Shown: positions 34,637 to 43,340 of the stretch, one piece after another | Numbering within the stretch: the first letter of the stretch is position 1 | Layout: every line of letters starts with the position of its first letter | NCBI GenBank assembly: GCA_964503965.1 | Contig: CAZDCK010000007.1 | Span: 1-64,000, forward strand | Source of the DNA: Eutrophocola sp964503965 | GTDB taxonomy: Bacteria; Pseudomonadota; Gammaproteobacteria; Pseudomonadales; Pseudohongiellaceae | Length of the DNA stretch: 64,000 nucleotides | Direction of reading: 5' to 3' | Made by a program: the position numbers and the translations under genes | Notes under the pieces: model-generated | What the model was told of the DNA's origin: nothing | Seen by the model: the letters and a program-made list of their open reading frames with translations, nothing else | Databases searched by the model: none

Positions 34637-35692
34637 TTACTCGGGTATATCCGGATTCACCCAGGGAATTGAATACCAGAAATACCGGCCTTCCTGACCC
34701 GGTGCAGTACAGTTATAACGAAAGCGCCTGGAACGGTTATTAATATGAGTGCTTACCTTATATCTATTCTCAGCATTGTTAAGTACTTCTATCTCGATCC
34801 TTTCATTGTTGTTAAAACAGGATAATCCACGCAGTCCCGCTTGATCAGCGACAAAATCTAGTTCAGCCGTTGGACTCGATTCACGGGTAACAGGTGTGAC
34901 AGGCAGGACTTCATCCAGTGAAAAGGCAAGGCTCATGACCTTGGTGGGAAAAGAGTTCATGGACGCATAGATCCCGGAAAAGGGAAAGCGGGGCAAGGCT
35001 GTGAAATCCGAAGTTGCATTGACCGGACCTGAATGCTGTCCAATCCCTGTGAAGCCTAGTTCACTGACAAGTTGTTGAATAGCCGGGTTATATTCACCAT
35101 AGGGATAGGCCACTATTTTGTGTCCCTGGCCAGTTTTTTCCAGAATTGTGGCCTCTGCCTGCAGTATTTCAATCCTCACACCCTCCAGCCACTGCTGCTC
35201 TGATTGGCCATCTGGATGCTCAAGGAGATAGGGGTGTGAAACCGTGTGATTGGCGATCGTAGCGCCATTGCTGGCCATGATCTGTATCTCTTCCCATGTT
35301 GAGTAGAGCGAATCGTTGGTGCTCACAAGGCCCGTAGTGACAAAAACGGTGAACGGCCAGCCTTTTTCCTGTAACAGGGGGTAGGCGACCTCATATACGG
35401 AGGTATAGCCATCATCGAAGGTGATCACGGCCGTTTTGTCCGGCAGTAATGGCCCGTTTTTCAGGCGATGCAGGACAGCCTCAAGGGGTAAAATGGTGAA
35501 TCCGTTTTCGTCAAGATAATCCATGTGTGCCGTAAAAGATTCCTTGCTCAGACTCGTTACAGGGGGACTGTCTGTGCTGACGTGATGATACTGGAGGATT
35601 ACTGCCTGGTTATCTGACTGGGTATACCCCACAACTGTGGTGGACAGCAGGATAAACATGGTCAGGATTCGGGTTCGTATCAAGGGTCCCAT
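34637..35692 (-). CDS. Secreted polysaccharide deacetylase (NodB domain)
   Basis: A 351-residue protein with a signal peptide (hydrophobic stretch ending near YTQ, about residue 25). The NodB homology domain has VILQYHHV, the metal-binding TFDDGY motif 1, and ANHTVSHPY motif 2 (H-x3-H). AYPYGEY follows as motif 3. This is the layout of PgaB/IcaB-like de-N-acetylases, which act on poly-GlcNAc, chitin-like or peptidoglycan substrates in the periplasm. The C-terminal 80 residues form an extra beta-rich region. It converges with the glucosaminidase gene (stops three bases apart), and both act on aminosugar polymers. The substrate cannot be stated. Confidence 0.85.
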   Translation of the reverse strand: MGPLIRTRILTMFILLSTTVVGYTQSDNQAVILQYHHVSTDSPPVTSLSKESFTAHMDYLDENGFTILPLEAVLHRLKNGPLLPDKTAVITFDDGYTSVYEVAYPLLQEKGWPFTVFVTTGLVSTNDSLYSTWEEIQIMASNGATIANHTVSHPYLLEHPDGQSEQQWLEGVRIEILQAEATILEKTGQGHKIVAYPYGEYNPAIQQLVSELGFTGIGQHSGPVNATSDFTALPRFPFSGIYASMNSFPTKVMSLAFSLDEVLPVTPVTRESSPTAELDFVADQAGLRGLSCFNNNERIEIEVLNNAENRYKVSTHINNRSRRFRYNCTAPGQEGRYFWYSIPWVNPDIPE

Positions 35693-35761
35693 GGAAGCTC
35701 CAATGGCATTTGTTGGTATCAGGAATTATACTGTCCGACTTTTCAACCATGCTACTTTCTA

Positions 35762-36628
35762 ATGACTGACACCAGAAAAAAAACCTTTAACCTGAATCGC
35801 CTGAGGAAAAACCTGCGCAGGGAGACGGGACGTGCCATAGCTGATTTTGAAATGATTAAAGACGGTGATCTTGTGATGGCCTGTCTCTCCGGTGGCAAGG
35901 ATTCCTATGTCATGCTGGATATCCTGCTTAATATGCAAAAGCATGCCCCGATTGATTTCAGGCTGGTTGCGGTAAATCTCGATCAGAAGCAGCCCGGTTT
36001 TCCGGAAGATGTGTTGCCAACATATCTTGAGTCCATTGGTACCGATTACCACATTCTGGAAAGGGATACCTATTCGGTTGTGATGGATAAAGTCGAGCCA
36101 GGTAAAAGTTACTGTGGATTATGCTCAAGACTAAGGCGTGGAAACCTGTATTCATTTGCCGAGAAAATCGGTGCCACGAAGATTGCACTTGGGCATCATC
36201 GCAATGACATAATGGAAACCCTTTTCCTGAATATGTTTTTTGGTGGCAAGCTGAAAGCGATGCCTCCCAAATTACTCAGTGATGACAAAAAGCATATAGT
36301 TATTCGTCCCCTGGCATACTGCAAGGAAGAGGAAATAGCACGTTTTGCTGAGCTCAAGGAATTTCCCATTATTCCCTGCAACCTATGCGGCACCCAGGAG
36401 AATATGCAGCGACAGGAAATCAAGAAGATGCTTAATGAATGGGATAAAAAATTTCCTGGAAGGCTTGATGTCCTTTTCAGAAGTATTACCAATGTTGCTC
36501 CGTCACACCTGGCGGATACATCACTTTTCGACTTTCACTCATTGGAAGCACAGAGGGAAGAAGACCTTGGGGTGATGGATGATTCCACCATGGTGCCCGA
36601 AGCCAGTATAAATATCGTCAATCTTTGA
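35762..36628 (+). CDS. ttcA: tRNA 2-thiocytidine synthetase TtcA
   Basis: A 288-residue PP-loop ATPase. SGGKDS is at residues 43-48 and the iron-sulfur/thiolation cysteines Cys118 and Cys121 are in SYCGLCSRLRRG. Cys206 and Cys209 (PCNLCG) contain the third conserved cysteine. It thiolates C32 of certain tRNAs through an Fe-S cluster. Its length is slightly below that of E. coli TtcA. It is 13 bases upstream of tusA, a sulfur-relay gene, and probably in one operon with it. Confidence 0.95.
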   Translation: MTDTRKKTFNLNRLRKNLRRETGRAIADFEMIKDGDLVMACLSGGKDSYVMLDILLNMQKHAPIDFRLVAVNLDQKQPGFPEDVLPTYLESIGTDYHILERDTYSVVMDKVEPGKSYCGLCSRLRRGNLYSFAEKIGATKIALGHHRNDIMETLFLNMFFGGKLKAMPPKLLSDDKKHIVIRPLAYCKEEEIARFAELKEFPIIPCNLCGTQENMQRQEIKKMLNEWDKKFPGRLDVLFRSITNVAPSHLADTSLFDFHSLEAQREEDLGVMDDSTMVPEASINIVNL

Positions 36629-36641
36629 CTGGCAGTAAAAG

Positions 36642-36890
36642 ATGGATGATAAGCACTCAACAGAACATTTACTGGATGCCAGCGGGCTCTTCTGTCCTGA
36701 ACCAGTCATGCTTCTGCACAAGAAAATTCGTGAAATAAGCAAGGGTGAAACCCTTGAACTTATAGCCACAGATCCTTCAACTACCAGAGATGTTCCAAAA
36801 TTCTGCCATTTTCTGGGGCATGAACTGGTCGACTCTTCTGAAGATGGCAAGACTTATCGCTACATCATTCGCAAAGCCGGTGATGCCTAA
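36642..36890 (+). CDS. tusA: Sulfur carrier protein TusA
   Basis: An 82-residue protein with the TusA signature DASGLFCPEPVMLLHKKI, where Cys18 carries the persulfide. The conserved ATDPSTTRDVPKFC segment follows. TusA passes sulfur from the cysteine desulfurase IscS to tRNA thiolation and other pathways. It is adjacent to ttcA, not an established TusA client in E. coli, which hints at a local link. It is followed by pdxB after 32 bases. Confidence 0.93.
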   Translation: MDDKHSTEHLLDASGLFCPEPVMLLHKKIREISKGETLELIATDPSTTRDVPKFCHFLGHELVDSSEDGKTYRYIIRKAGDA

Positions 36891-36922
36891 TCAGCCATTA
36901 ACGTTTTTCAAGGAATTCATTG

Positions 36923-38056
36923 ATGAAAATTGTCGCTGACCAGAATATTTACCGAGTCAGTGACTATTTTTCTGGTTATGGAGAGCTTCTCCTGCTGCCC
37001 GGACGTGATATTCAAAAACGCGATGTTGCTAATGCGGATGTCCTGCTGGTGAGGACAATCACTAGGGTTGATGAGGCATTACTGGCTGGATCATCTGTTC
37101 GTTTTGTGGGTAGTGCAACCAGTGGTGCGGATCATATTGATCACGACTTTCTCGAAGCGAACAATATTCACTGTTATTCTGCGCAAGGTTGTAATGCGGA
37201 TGCCGTCGTGAATTATGTGCTCACTGCCTTGGCGAATCTGTTTGAGCAAACCGGCGAGAACTTTCTTGAAAAAAGTGTGGGGATTATCGGTGCCGGCAAC
37301 ATTGGCGGAAGACTTGCCTGTGTCCTGAATAGCTTGGGGATGCGTGTATCCATCTATGATCCCTTTCTCAGTAATGACCACCCCCTGAGTCCGTATTTTG
37401 TATCATTACAAGACGTGATGAAACAGCAAATTATTACACTGCATGTTCCATTGACGATGGATGGGCACTTTCCCACGCAGGGCATGTTGAATGAAGAACT
37501 GTTGTCTTCCATGGAATCCGGTGCAATTCTGATCAATGCCGCCAGGGGCGAGGTGATCGATAACCAGTTACTCGTTTCCATAATGAATAAGAGAAGGGAT
37601 GTTCGCCTTGTGCTGGATGTCTGGGAAAATGAGCCCGGTATTGAGCCGCTGCTGCTTCAAAGGGCGAACCTGGCCACTCCCCATATTGCCGGTTACACCC
37701 TGAATGGCAAATGGAACGCCACAAAAATGATTGCAGATCATTTCTACACAGAGTTCAGTGTTAGACAAACGCAGTCAAGTACGGATACTACTTCCGGGAC
37801 AATAGAACTGGAGCACTCAGGCAACCTGTGTGTGACTCTTTCAAGGGCCATGCTGGCGGCTTACAACATCAGTAAGGATGAAATACCACGTGAACTGTAT
37901 GAAACCCCTGAAAAACTGGCTGTAAGCTTTGATAGCAGGCGAAGTAATTACCTTTTCAGACCGGAATTCAGTGATTTCCACGTGACAGCCGCAGGTCTTG
38001 GTGACAGCGAAACCAGAGCGTTGAAAATCCTTGGTTTCAATGTACATTGCGTTTGA
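36923..38056 (+). CDS. pdxB: Erythronate-4-phosphate dehydrogenase
   Basis: A 377-residue D-2-hydroxyacid dehydrogenase of the PdxB type. It starts MKIVADQNIY, has GSATSGADHIDHDFL, the Rossmann GIIGAGNIGGRL, INAARGEVIDN with the catalytic Arg, VLDVWENEP with the catalytic Glu, and ATPHIAGYTLNGK with His. The C-terminal dimerisation domain is present. It catalyses the second step of vitamin B6 (pyridoxal phosphate) synthesis. ATG 36923 has AAGGAA nine bases upstream. The C-terminus is convergent with alaA. Confidence 0.95.
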   Translation: MKIVADQNIYRVSDYFSGYGELLLLPGRDIQKRDVANADVLLVRTITRVDEALLAGSSVRFVGSATSGADHIDHDFLEANNIHCYSAQGCNADAVVNYVLTALANLFEQTGENFLEKSVGIIGAGNIGGRLACVLNSLGMRVSIYDPFLSNDHPLSPYFVSLQDVMKQQIITLHVPLTMDGHFPTQGMLNEELLSSMESGAILINAARGEVIDNQLLVSIMNKRRDVRLVLDVWENEPGIEPLLLQRANLATPHIAGYTLNGKWNATKMIADHFYTEFSVRQTQSSTDTTSGTIELEHSGNLCVTLSRAMLAAYNISKDEIPRELYETPEKLAVSFDSRRSNYLFRPEFSDFHVTAAGLGDSETRALKILGFNVHCV

Positions 38057-38073
38057 GTTGTTCCTGTTTGAGT

Positions 38074-39288
38074 TTACTGGCTGTATCCTGATAGAAAACT
38101 ACCCAACCTCGTAATAGCATCCTCCAAAGCATCTTCCCGTGGAAGGAAGACAATCCTGAAGTGGTTCTTGTCAGTAATGTTAAAGCCACTTCCCTGAACC
38201 ATGAGTACATGTTCCTGAACCAGAAAGTCCAGGATTAACTGTTCATCATCAAGGATATTGAACTTTGAGGGGTCAAGTCTTGGGAAAAGATATATGGCGC
38301 CTTTAGGTAGTACGCAACTTACTCCGGGAATATCGTTCAGCATTTTCCAGGCGACATCCCGCTGATCACGCAATCGCCCACCCGGGATGACCAGTTCATT
38401 AATACTCTGGTAACCTCCAAGGGCTGTTTGAATTGCCTGTTGGGCCGGGACATTGGAACACAAGCGCATATTGGAGAGTATATCGAGACCTTCAATATAG
38501 TCCCTGGCTCGATCTTTGGCTCCGCTGAGAAACATCCACCCTGAGCGGAACCCGGCAACACGGTATGACTTGGACAGACCATTAAACGAGACCGTCAGCA
38601 GATCGTCTGCCAGGGTTGCCAGTGGAATATGTATGGCATCGTCATACAGAATCTTATCGTAGATTTCATCGGCAAAAAGAATGAGGTCGTTTTCCTGGGC
38701 AATTTTAACCAGTCCCTCGAGCAACTCACGGCTATAGACTGCTCCGGTCGGGTTGTTTGGATTGATGACTACAATGCCTCTTGTGTGGCTTGTGATCTTA
38801 CTCTTGATGTCTTCGAGATCCGGGAACCATTCTGACTGCTCATCACAGATGTAATGAACGGCTTTGCCGCCACTCAGTGTTACTGCTGCTGTCCACAGGG
38901 GATAATCTGGTGCCGGGACAAGAATCTCATCGCCATCATTGAGCAGGGCCTGCATGGCCATGACAATCAGTTCGCTGACACCATTCCCCAGATAGATATC
39001 CTCGATATCTACATCCCGGATGCCCAGTCGTTGGGTCTCATGCATTACTGCTTTTCTGGCCGTAAAAAGTCCTTTTGAATCTGAATAAGCCTGGGATTCA
39101 GGAAGATTTACTATCACATCACGCAGGATTTCATCTGGCGCTTCAAAGCCGAAAGCGCCTGGATTGCCAATGTTGAGTTTTGAAATTCGGTGACCTTCTT
39201 CTTCAAGTCTTTTGGCTTCCTGAAGCGCAGGGCCTCTTATTTCGTAGCAGACATGCCGGAGCTTGTCGCTTTGGTAAATGTTTTTCAT
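38074..39288 (-). CDS. alaA: Glutamate-pyruvate aminotransferase AlaA
   Basis: A 404-residue fold-type I PLP aminotransferase very similar to E. coli AlaA (YfbQ) over its whole length. It has VCYEIRGPALQEAKRLEEEGHRI, LNIGNPGAFGFEAPDEIL, INPNNPTGAVYSRELL, and the PLP-lysine segment SFNGLSKSYRVAGFRSGWM. It makes alanine from pyruvate and glutamate. It is divergent from msrB with 106 bases between the starts, a common gammaproteobacterial arrangement. Confidence 0.95.
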   Translation of the reverse strand: MKNIYQSDKLRHVCYEIRGPALQEAKRLEEEGHRISKLNIGNPGAFGFEAPDEILRDVIVNLPESQAYSDSKGLFTARKAVMHETQRLGIRDVDIEDIYLGNGVSELIVMAMQALLNDGDEILVPAPDYPLWTAAVTLSGGKAVHYICDEQSEWFPDLEDIKSKITSHTRGIVVINPNNPTGAVYSRELLEGLVKIAQENDLILFADEIYDKILYDDAIHIPLATLADDLLTVSFNGLSKSYRVAGFRSGWMFLSGAKDRARDYIEGLDILSNMRLCSNVPAQQAIQTALGGYQSINELVIPGGRLRDQRDVAWKMLNDIPGVSCVLPKGAIYLFPRLDPSKFNILDDEQLILDFLVQEHVLMVQGSGFNITDKNHFRIVFLPREDALEDAITRLGSFLSGYSQ

Positions 39289-39394
39289 AGAAAGAAATCC
39301 GGGTCGGCCAGACAGTTAACCTGCTGTTATATGGTATATTTGTCCCGATGTTGAAGGCAGCGAATTTTACAGAAACCCTATTCGGAAATACAGT

Positions 39395-39793
39395 ATGTCA
39401 AAGCAGCACAAGTCAGAAGAAGAATGGAAAGCCATCCTAACGGATCAGGAATACCATATCTGTAGAGAAAAAGGTACGGAACGCGCCTTCACGGGTGAAT
39501 ACTGGCAATGCACGGGTGAAGAAGGCATTTATCGTTGTCGAGCCTGTGGAGAGCCTCTGTTCAATTCTGAGACAAAATACGACTCTGGTTCAGGCTGGCC
39601 CAGCTTCTATCAGCCTTCTGATAAAAATGTCGTAGTCGAAGTAGAAGATAGTACTTTGGGAATGAAAAGGACAGAGGTGGTTTGCAGTAATTGTGAATCC
39701 CATCTGGGCCATGTGTTTCCTGACGGACCAGAGCCGACTGGTCTGCGATATTGCATTAATTCAGCGTCTCTGAAGTTCGACAAGCAAGACTGA
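39395..39793 (+). CDS. msrB: Peptide-methionine (R)-S-oxide reductase MsrB
   Basis: A 132-residue MsrB with two zinc CxxC pairs (Cys48/Cys51 and Cys97/Cys100), GSGWPSF, HLGHVF and the catalytic Cys120 in LRYCINSASL. It reduces methionine-R-sulfoxide in proteins. The recycling Cys of some MsrBs is not obvious. It is transcribed alone and converges with the TPR/barrel gene; a small tandem duplication lies between them. Confidence 0.95.
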   Translation: MSKQHKSEEEWKAILTDQEYHICREKGTERAFTGEYWQCTGEEGIYRCRACGEPLFNSETKYDSGSGWPSFYQPSDKNVVVEVEDSTLGMKRTEVVCSNCESHLGHVFPDGPEPTGLRYCINSASLKFDKQD

Positions 39794-39812
39794 ATATTCC
39801 AGTGGTTACTCT

Positions 39813-39837
39813 GGGCTTTCAGATTCGGGCTTTCAGA
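39813..39837. repeat. Two tandem 14-bp units (11-bp core) at the end of the TPR/barrel gene
   Basis: GGGCTTTCAGA occurs twice, at 39813-39823 and 39827-39837, with a 14-base period. The second copy contains the stop codon of the minus-strand TPR/barrel gene. It looks like a local slippage duplication just after the stop. Confidence 0.7.
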
Positions 39838-41188
39838 ACTGGTAGCGCAGTCCAGTCTGATACTTGACCCTGTCATAGGCATACAGGTCAATATTGCTAT
39901 CATTTTCCGTATAGGTAACATCGGTGGTGATATTGATATTCCTGTTGAATTGCCAAATCCAGCCCAGCGACGTTGAAAAGGTGTCATCTTCTCTGTCGAC
40001 ATTAAAAACAGGGGCGACGTCCTTGTTCTCACTTTTATGGTAGGACATGCGGAAATAGGGGATGTGTCCGGGGCGGAATTGAATCTGCTCAGAAAAAGCC
40101 ACTCCATAAAATTTCTGGGCATTGTTTTCACCAGCAGTTTGTCTTGCATCTTCATCACCATAGTAGAGGCTGAAATTATGCAGGAAGCGTCCGGAAGCCT
40201 TGCCAAGATTACCGGATACAAGAAACTGGTCTACATCACGCAGATCATTGTCTGGATTTGTAGAGTCGTCATATCTGACGGCGGTATAGGCTGCAGTGAA
40301 GCCCTGACTCCATCCATTACCGGCGTTGCGTTGCCAGCCCCCCAACAGGCTTGAGCTGGTCTGGAATTCTGCATCGTCCAGATCTACACGCTGTAATCTG
40401 CCGGAGAGGGTAAATCTTGCATTGTCTTTCTGGACGGCATATCCGGCTTCACCAGCCAGAACATCCAGATCAAAGGCATTGGTGGAAAAATTGTTATGCT
40501 GGTTATAGTTGACCCTGGCGAATGCTGACCGGTTCTTGTCGAATGGGTGGTTGTAATTCATCCCGGCACCGAGATCCATGAAATCATCATCAATACTCTG
40601 ACCATTGGGATTGAGCTCAATATCACCAATCGGGGTACTGATCACGCCTAGCTCTGTGGCACTGTTTATATTGGAATCTGATCCTATGTTGGAATTGACA
40701 TACCAACTGAATGTGCTGTTGAACTGGTTTTCACGTTGATCAATAAGATCGAGGAAGGCTTCAATATTGTTGCTGACATTTGGGCCAGGGTTTGTGTCCA
40801 GGACCTCATTGAAAAGCTGTTTTGATGCAGCCAGGTTATTACTCATGAAGTATGCCCTGGCAAGCTCAAGTTTCACCCTTTGCTGATCCGGATAGATATA
40901 GGCAATTCGCTCGAAAGCAAAGACAGCTTCATCTGGCCTGTTTGTTTCCAGTGCTGCAAGGCCATACAAGAAATCGAATTCCGCTTCACCTTCCATATCA
41001 AACAGGTTTGCCTGACCGAGGGTATAGGCCTGCTGAAACTGGCCCTGTGCGACCAACAGGTTCATCTGCCCGATGATGTCTTCCTCATTGGCAGCCATCA
41101 GTCCCTGGCTAAAAATGACGCTGGCGACGATGGCGAGCAGGGCACGTGGAGCTCTACACTTCATGGGGGAATGAAAAGAGGTATTCAT
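39833..41188 (-). CDS. TPR-containing outer-membrane beta-barrel protein (Slam/SlipAM-like)
   Basis: A 451-residue secreted protein with a signal peptide (cleavage near LMAANEE). An N-terminal region of about 130 residues has TPR-like helices (LVAQGQFQQAYTLGQ, FLYGLAALETNRPDEAVFAFERI, LARAYFMSNNLAASKQLFNEVL). A C-terminal domain of alternating amphipathic strands ends in YQTGLRYQF, with a terminal Phe. This layout is that of the surface lipoprotein assembly modulators (Slam, PF04575), which export lipoproteins to the cell surface. No obvious lipoprotein substrate is adjacent. It is the first gene of an envelope locus reaching to 46879. It could also be a TPR-barrel of another function. Confidence 0.7.
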   Translation of the reverse strand: MNTSFHSPMKCRAPRALLAIVASVIFSQGLMAANEEDIIGQMNLLVAQGQFQQAYTLGQANLFDMEGEAEFDFLYGLAALETNRPDEAVFAFERIAYIYPDQQRVKLELARAYFMSNNLAASKQLFNEVLDTNPGPNVSNNIEAFLDLIDQRENQFNSTFSWYVNSNIGSDSNINSATELGVISTPIGDIELNPNGQSIDDDFMDLGAGMNYNHPFDKNRSAFARVNYNQHNNFSTNAFDLDVLAGEAGYAVQKDNARFTLSGRLQRVDLDDAEFQTSSSLLGGWQRNAGNGWSQGFTAAYTAVRYDDSTNPDNDLRDVDQFLVSGNLGKASGRFLHNFSLYYGDEDARQTAGENNAQKFYGVAFSEQIQFRPGHIPYFRMSYHKSENKDVAPVFNVDREDDTFSTSLGWIWQFNRNINITTDVTYTENDSNIDLYAYDRVKYQTGLRYQF

Positions 41189-41577
41189 GGTTTCCAGATA
41201 ATTCTTCCGTTGATGAGAACCAGTTCGCTTTTACGCCCCCAAGTCTAATGAATTCAGTAGGTATATCACTCTTTTTGTGCATTTTTTTTGCTGGAAAACA
41301 CCAGGTTTAATCGTTGCGGTGGTTGACGTGGGAAAATTTCCCTCATACACTAGGAGTGTGTCCAAATAAGGGCATAATCTCGTGATCAAGAGGAGGTGGT
41401 AGATATCGTAAGACGTCAAATTGTGAAAATGGTCCGTATCTTTACTCTGTAGATGCAGTCTGTATAGTCGGGTAGTGGTAATTAGGCCTATCCGTTAATG
41501 ATTTTTAGCTTCTGAGTTAACAAATTACCCGATTAGTGCATCTATAGAGGGTACGGCCTGTTCACAGGATTTTCTTC
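41189..41577. other. 389-bp divergent intergenic region
   Basis: This region separates the TPR/barrel gene (minus) from the outer-membrane protein gene (plus), so it should hold both promoters. I cannot place a convincing -35/-10 pair. Partly matching inverted sequences (TCGGGTA... at 41468 and AATTACCCGA at 41523-41532) could form a weak hairpin. Confidence 0.35.
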
Positions 41578-42414
41578 ATGTTTTGCCTGCTCATTATTCA
41601 TCACATCAAAGGTCATTTTTTCTTTCTGTCTTCTTCGACCTTCCCTAGTCTTGTAATTACTGCACTATGTCTTTCTCCTTCACTGCTTTTCGCCGAGCAG
41701 GAAGGGGTTCCCGGCCATAAAATTACTCTGGGTACCTACTGGAGCAGTGGTGAATATGGAGTCCGGGATGATACGGATATTTTCTACATTCCCCTTTCAT
41801 ATGAGCTGTCCTATTTTCCCTGGATAATTACTGTCACAGTCCCGTATCTTGGTCTTGAGGGGCCGGGTGACGTGTTCCTGGAAACAGGAAATATCGGGAG
41901 CAATACAGGCAATGGTGAGTTTATTGACCAGGACGGAGTGGGGGACACGGTTCTTTCAGCCACTTACCAGTTTGAACCTCTCTTCAAAGACAGGGTTTTC
42001 ATGGATCTGACGTTGGAGACCAAGTTTCCAACTGCAGATGAACAGGCTGATCTGGGTACGGGAGAGCAGGATTACGCTGCAAAACTGGATTTCTATGTGT
42101 CACAGGGCAAAGCTACCTGGTTTTCCACGTTAGGCTACCGGTATCGGGGTAAGACAGCGTTGTATGACCTGGAGGATTCAATATTTGCATCACTCGGCTA
42201 TATGAGGCAAATGTCAGACAAGTCGTATCTTGGACTGCTTTACGATTACCGGGAAAGGGCTTCTGGCAATGGGTTTGAAAGCCATGAAATCATGCCATTC
42301 GTTACCCATAATCTGACTGAAAAGATTACGCTCATGGCTTATACCATCATCGGTTTCACCAACAGCAGTGCCGACAGGACCCTGGGGTTACAGGTGTCCT
42401 ACGCTTTCCAGTAA
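41578..42414 (+). CDS. Outer-membrane beta-barrel protein, porin/transporter-like
   Basis: A 278-residue protein with a long hydrophobic leader (cleavage probably near LLFAEQ, about residue 40) and a mature part of alternating strands ending SYAFQ, with an aromatic near the C-terminus. The segments YELSYFPWIITVTVPYLGLEGPGDVFLETGN, DTVLSATYQFEPL and VFMDLTLETKFPTA are like the 'transporter' (phenol-degradation MetA-like, PF13557) barrels, whose function is unclear. ATG 41578 has no good ribosome binding site, but no better start keeps the leader. It converges with the SGxGGTG protein gene, 57 bases apart. Confidence 0.6.
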   Translation: MFCLLIIHHIKGHFFFLSSSTFPSLVITALCLSPSLLFAEQEGVPGHKITLGTYWSSGEYGVRDDTDIFYIPLSYELSYFPWIITVTVPYLGLEGPGDVFLETGNIGSNTGNGEFIDQDGVGDTVLSATYQFEPLFKDRVFMDLTLETKFPTADEQADLGTGEQDYAAKLDFYVSQGKATWFSTLGYRYRGKTALYDLEDSIFASLGYMRQMSDKSYLGLLYDYRERASGNGFESHEIMPFVTHNLTEKITLMAYTIIGFTNSSADRTLGLQVSYAFQ

Positions 42415-42471
42415 AAACAAACGGTATGGGTAAATTCCTGTAGTTTTTTAAGTGCGATAGTCTGCCTGTAA

Positions 42472-43296
42472 TTACTTGCTGAGCAGTGTGGACATTGTCC
42501 GCATGGGGCGCACGGGTGGGGCTGCAGGAATGTCTATGCGCTGGATGGCATTGATTCTGCCTGGGACATTGATTCTATCTGGACGCTCAGGCCGTGCTGG
42601 CAGTGCAAGGCGCTGGCGCACAGCTTTGTCAGTATCATCATCAACAGAGTCTTCCATGGCCAGAATCGCGCTGGAATCAGCCATTGCATTAAGCTCTGAA
42701 TGCAGTGAGACGCTGGCTTCGGCCAGCAGAAGCGAGTTAAGAATATCGGCATCAGTAACCAGGAATGAGCTATCGGGGCTCCCCAAAGAGGTGTCCTGAT
42801 TGATTGGCTGGTTATTCAAGCCAGGTGCGTGTCCACTTTTGGTAGCCAGTTCTGGCAGACTGATTTCCGCGATCAGGGTATCGACTCTGGATTTGTCTGG
42901 CCTGGTCGCCTTCATGGCCTCAGGTACAGGAGACAATCGAATAGCGGCAATATCAAAATATGGGGACTCATCAACATTTTCTTCAGGATTCACGAGACCA
43001 GCCTTCGGGGATGGCCCACTCATATCCATCTCTTGGATATCGTTGACATCTTTATCATAGTGAATATCTGTTGCACCAAGCGAGAATCCAGGTCCGCCGT
43101 CTGGCAAATTACCTGTACCTCCGAAACCACTTTCTCCACCAGATTTACCAGTACCACCCAGACCGCTTCCTCCCGGACCAACAAAGAAATTCACGGCGAA
43201 GAGGAGACACAACAAGGCCAGCAGCGACAGTAGATAGGAATGGTTTTCCATCTGTGCCGCAATGCGTGTAGTTGTCGTTGGTTTGCCGGTACTCAT
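42472..43296 (-). CDS. Membrane-anchored protein with SGxGGTG motifs, function unknown
   Basis: A 274-residue protein. A hydrophilic N-terminus is followed by one transmembrane helix (about residues 20-40). Right after it come two glycine-rich motifs, GSGLGGTG (43-50) and SGFGGTG (56-62), then a long hydrophilic low-complexity region and a Pro/Arg-rich C-terminus with repeated PxRPxR elements. I recognise no enzyme domain. Similar SGxGGTG motifs occur near the start of several uncharacterised secreted proteins (recalled, not checked). It is encoded 44 bases after the DUF6502-like gene on the same strand, so the two are probably an operon. An alternative start at 43251 would shorten the N-terminal tail. 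Confidence 0.6.
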   Translation of the reverse strand: MSTGKPTTTTRIAAQMENHSYLLSLLALLCLLFAVNFFVGPGGSGLGGTGKSGGESGFGGTGNLPDGGPGFSLGATDIHYDKDVNDIQEMDMSGPSPKAGLVNPEENVDESPYFDIAAIRLSPVPEAMKATRPDKSRVDTLIAEISLPELATKSGHAPGLNNQPINQDTSLGSPDSSFLVTDADILNSLLLAEASVSLHSELNAMADSSAILAMEDSVDDDTDKAVRQRLALPARPERPDRINVPGRINAIQRIDIPAAPPVRPMRTMSTLLSK

Positions 43297-43340
43297 AGAT
43301 TTCTATTTTAGCTCTTTTGGGCATTGAATGCTCAGGTTTT

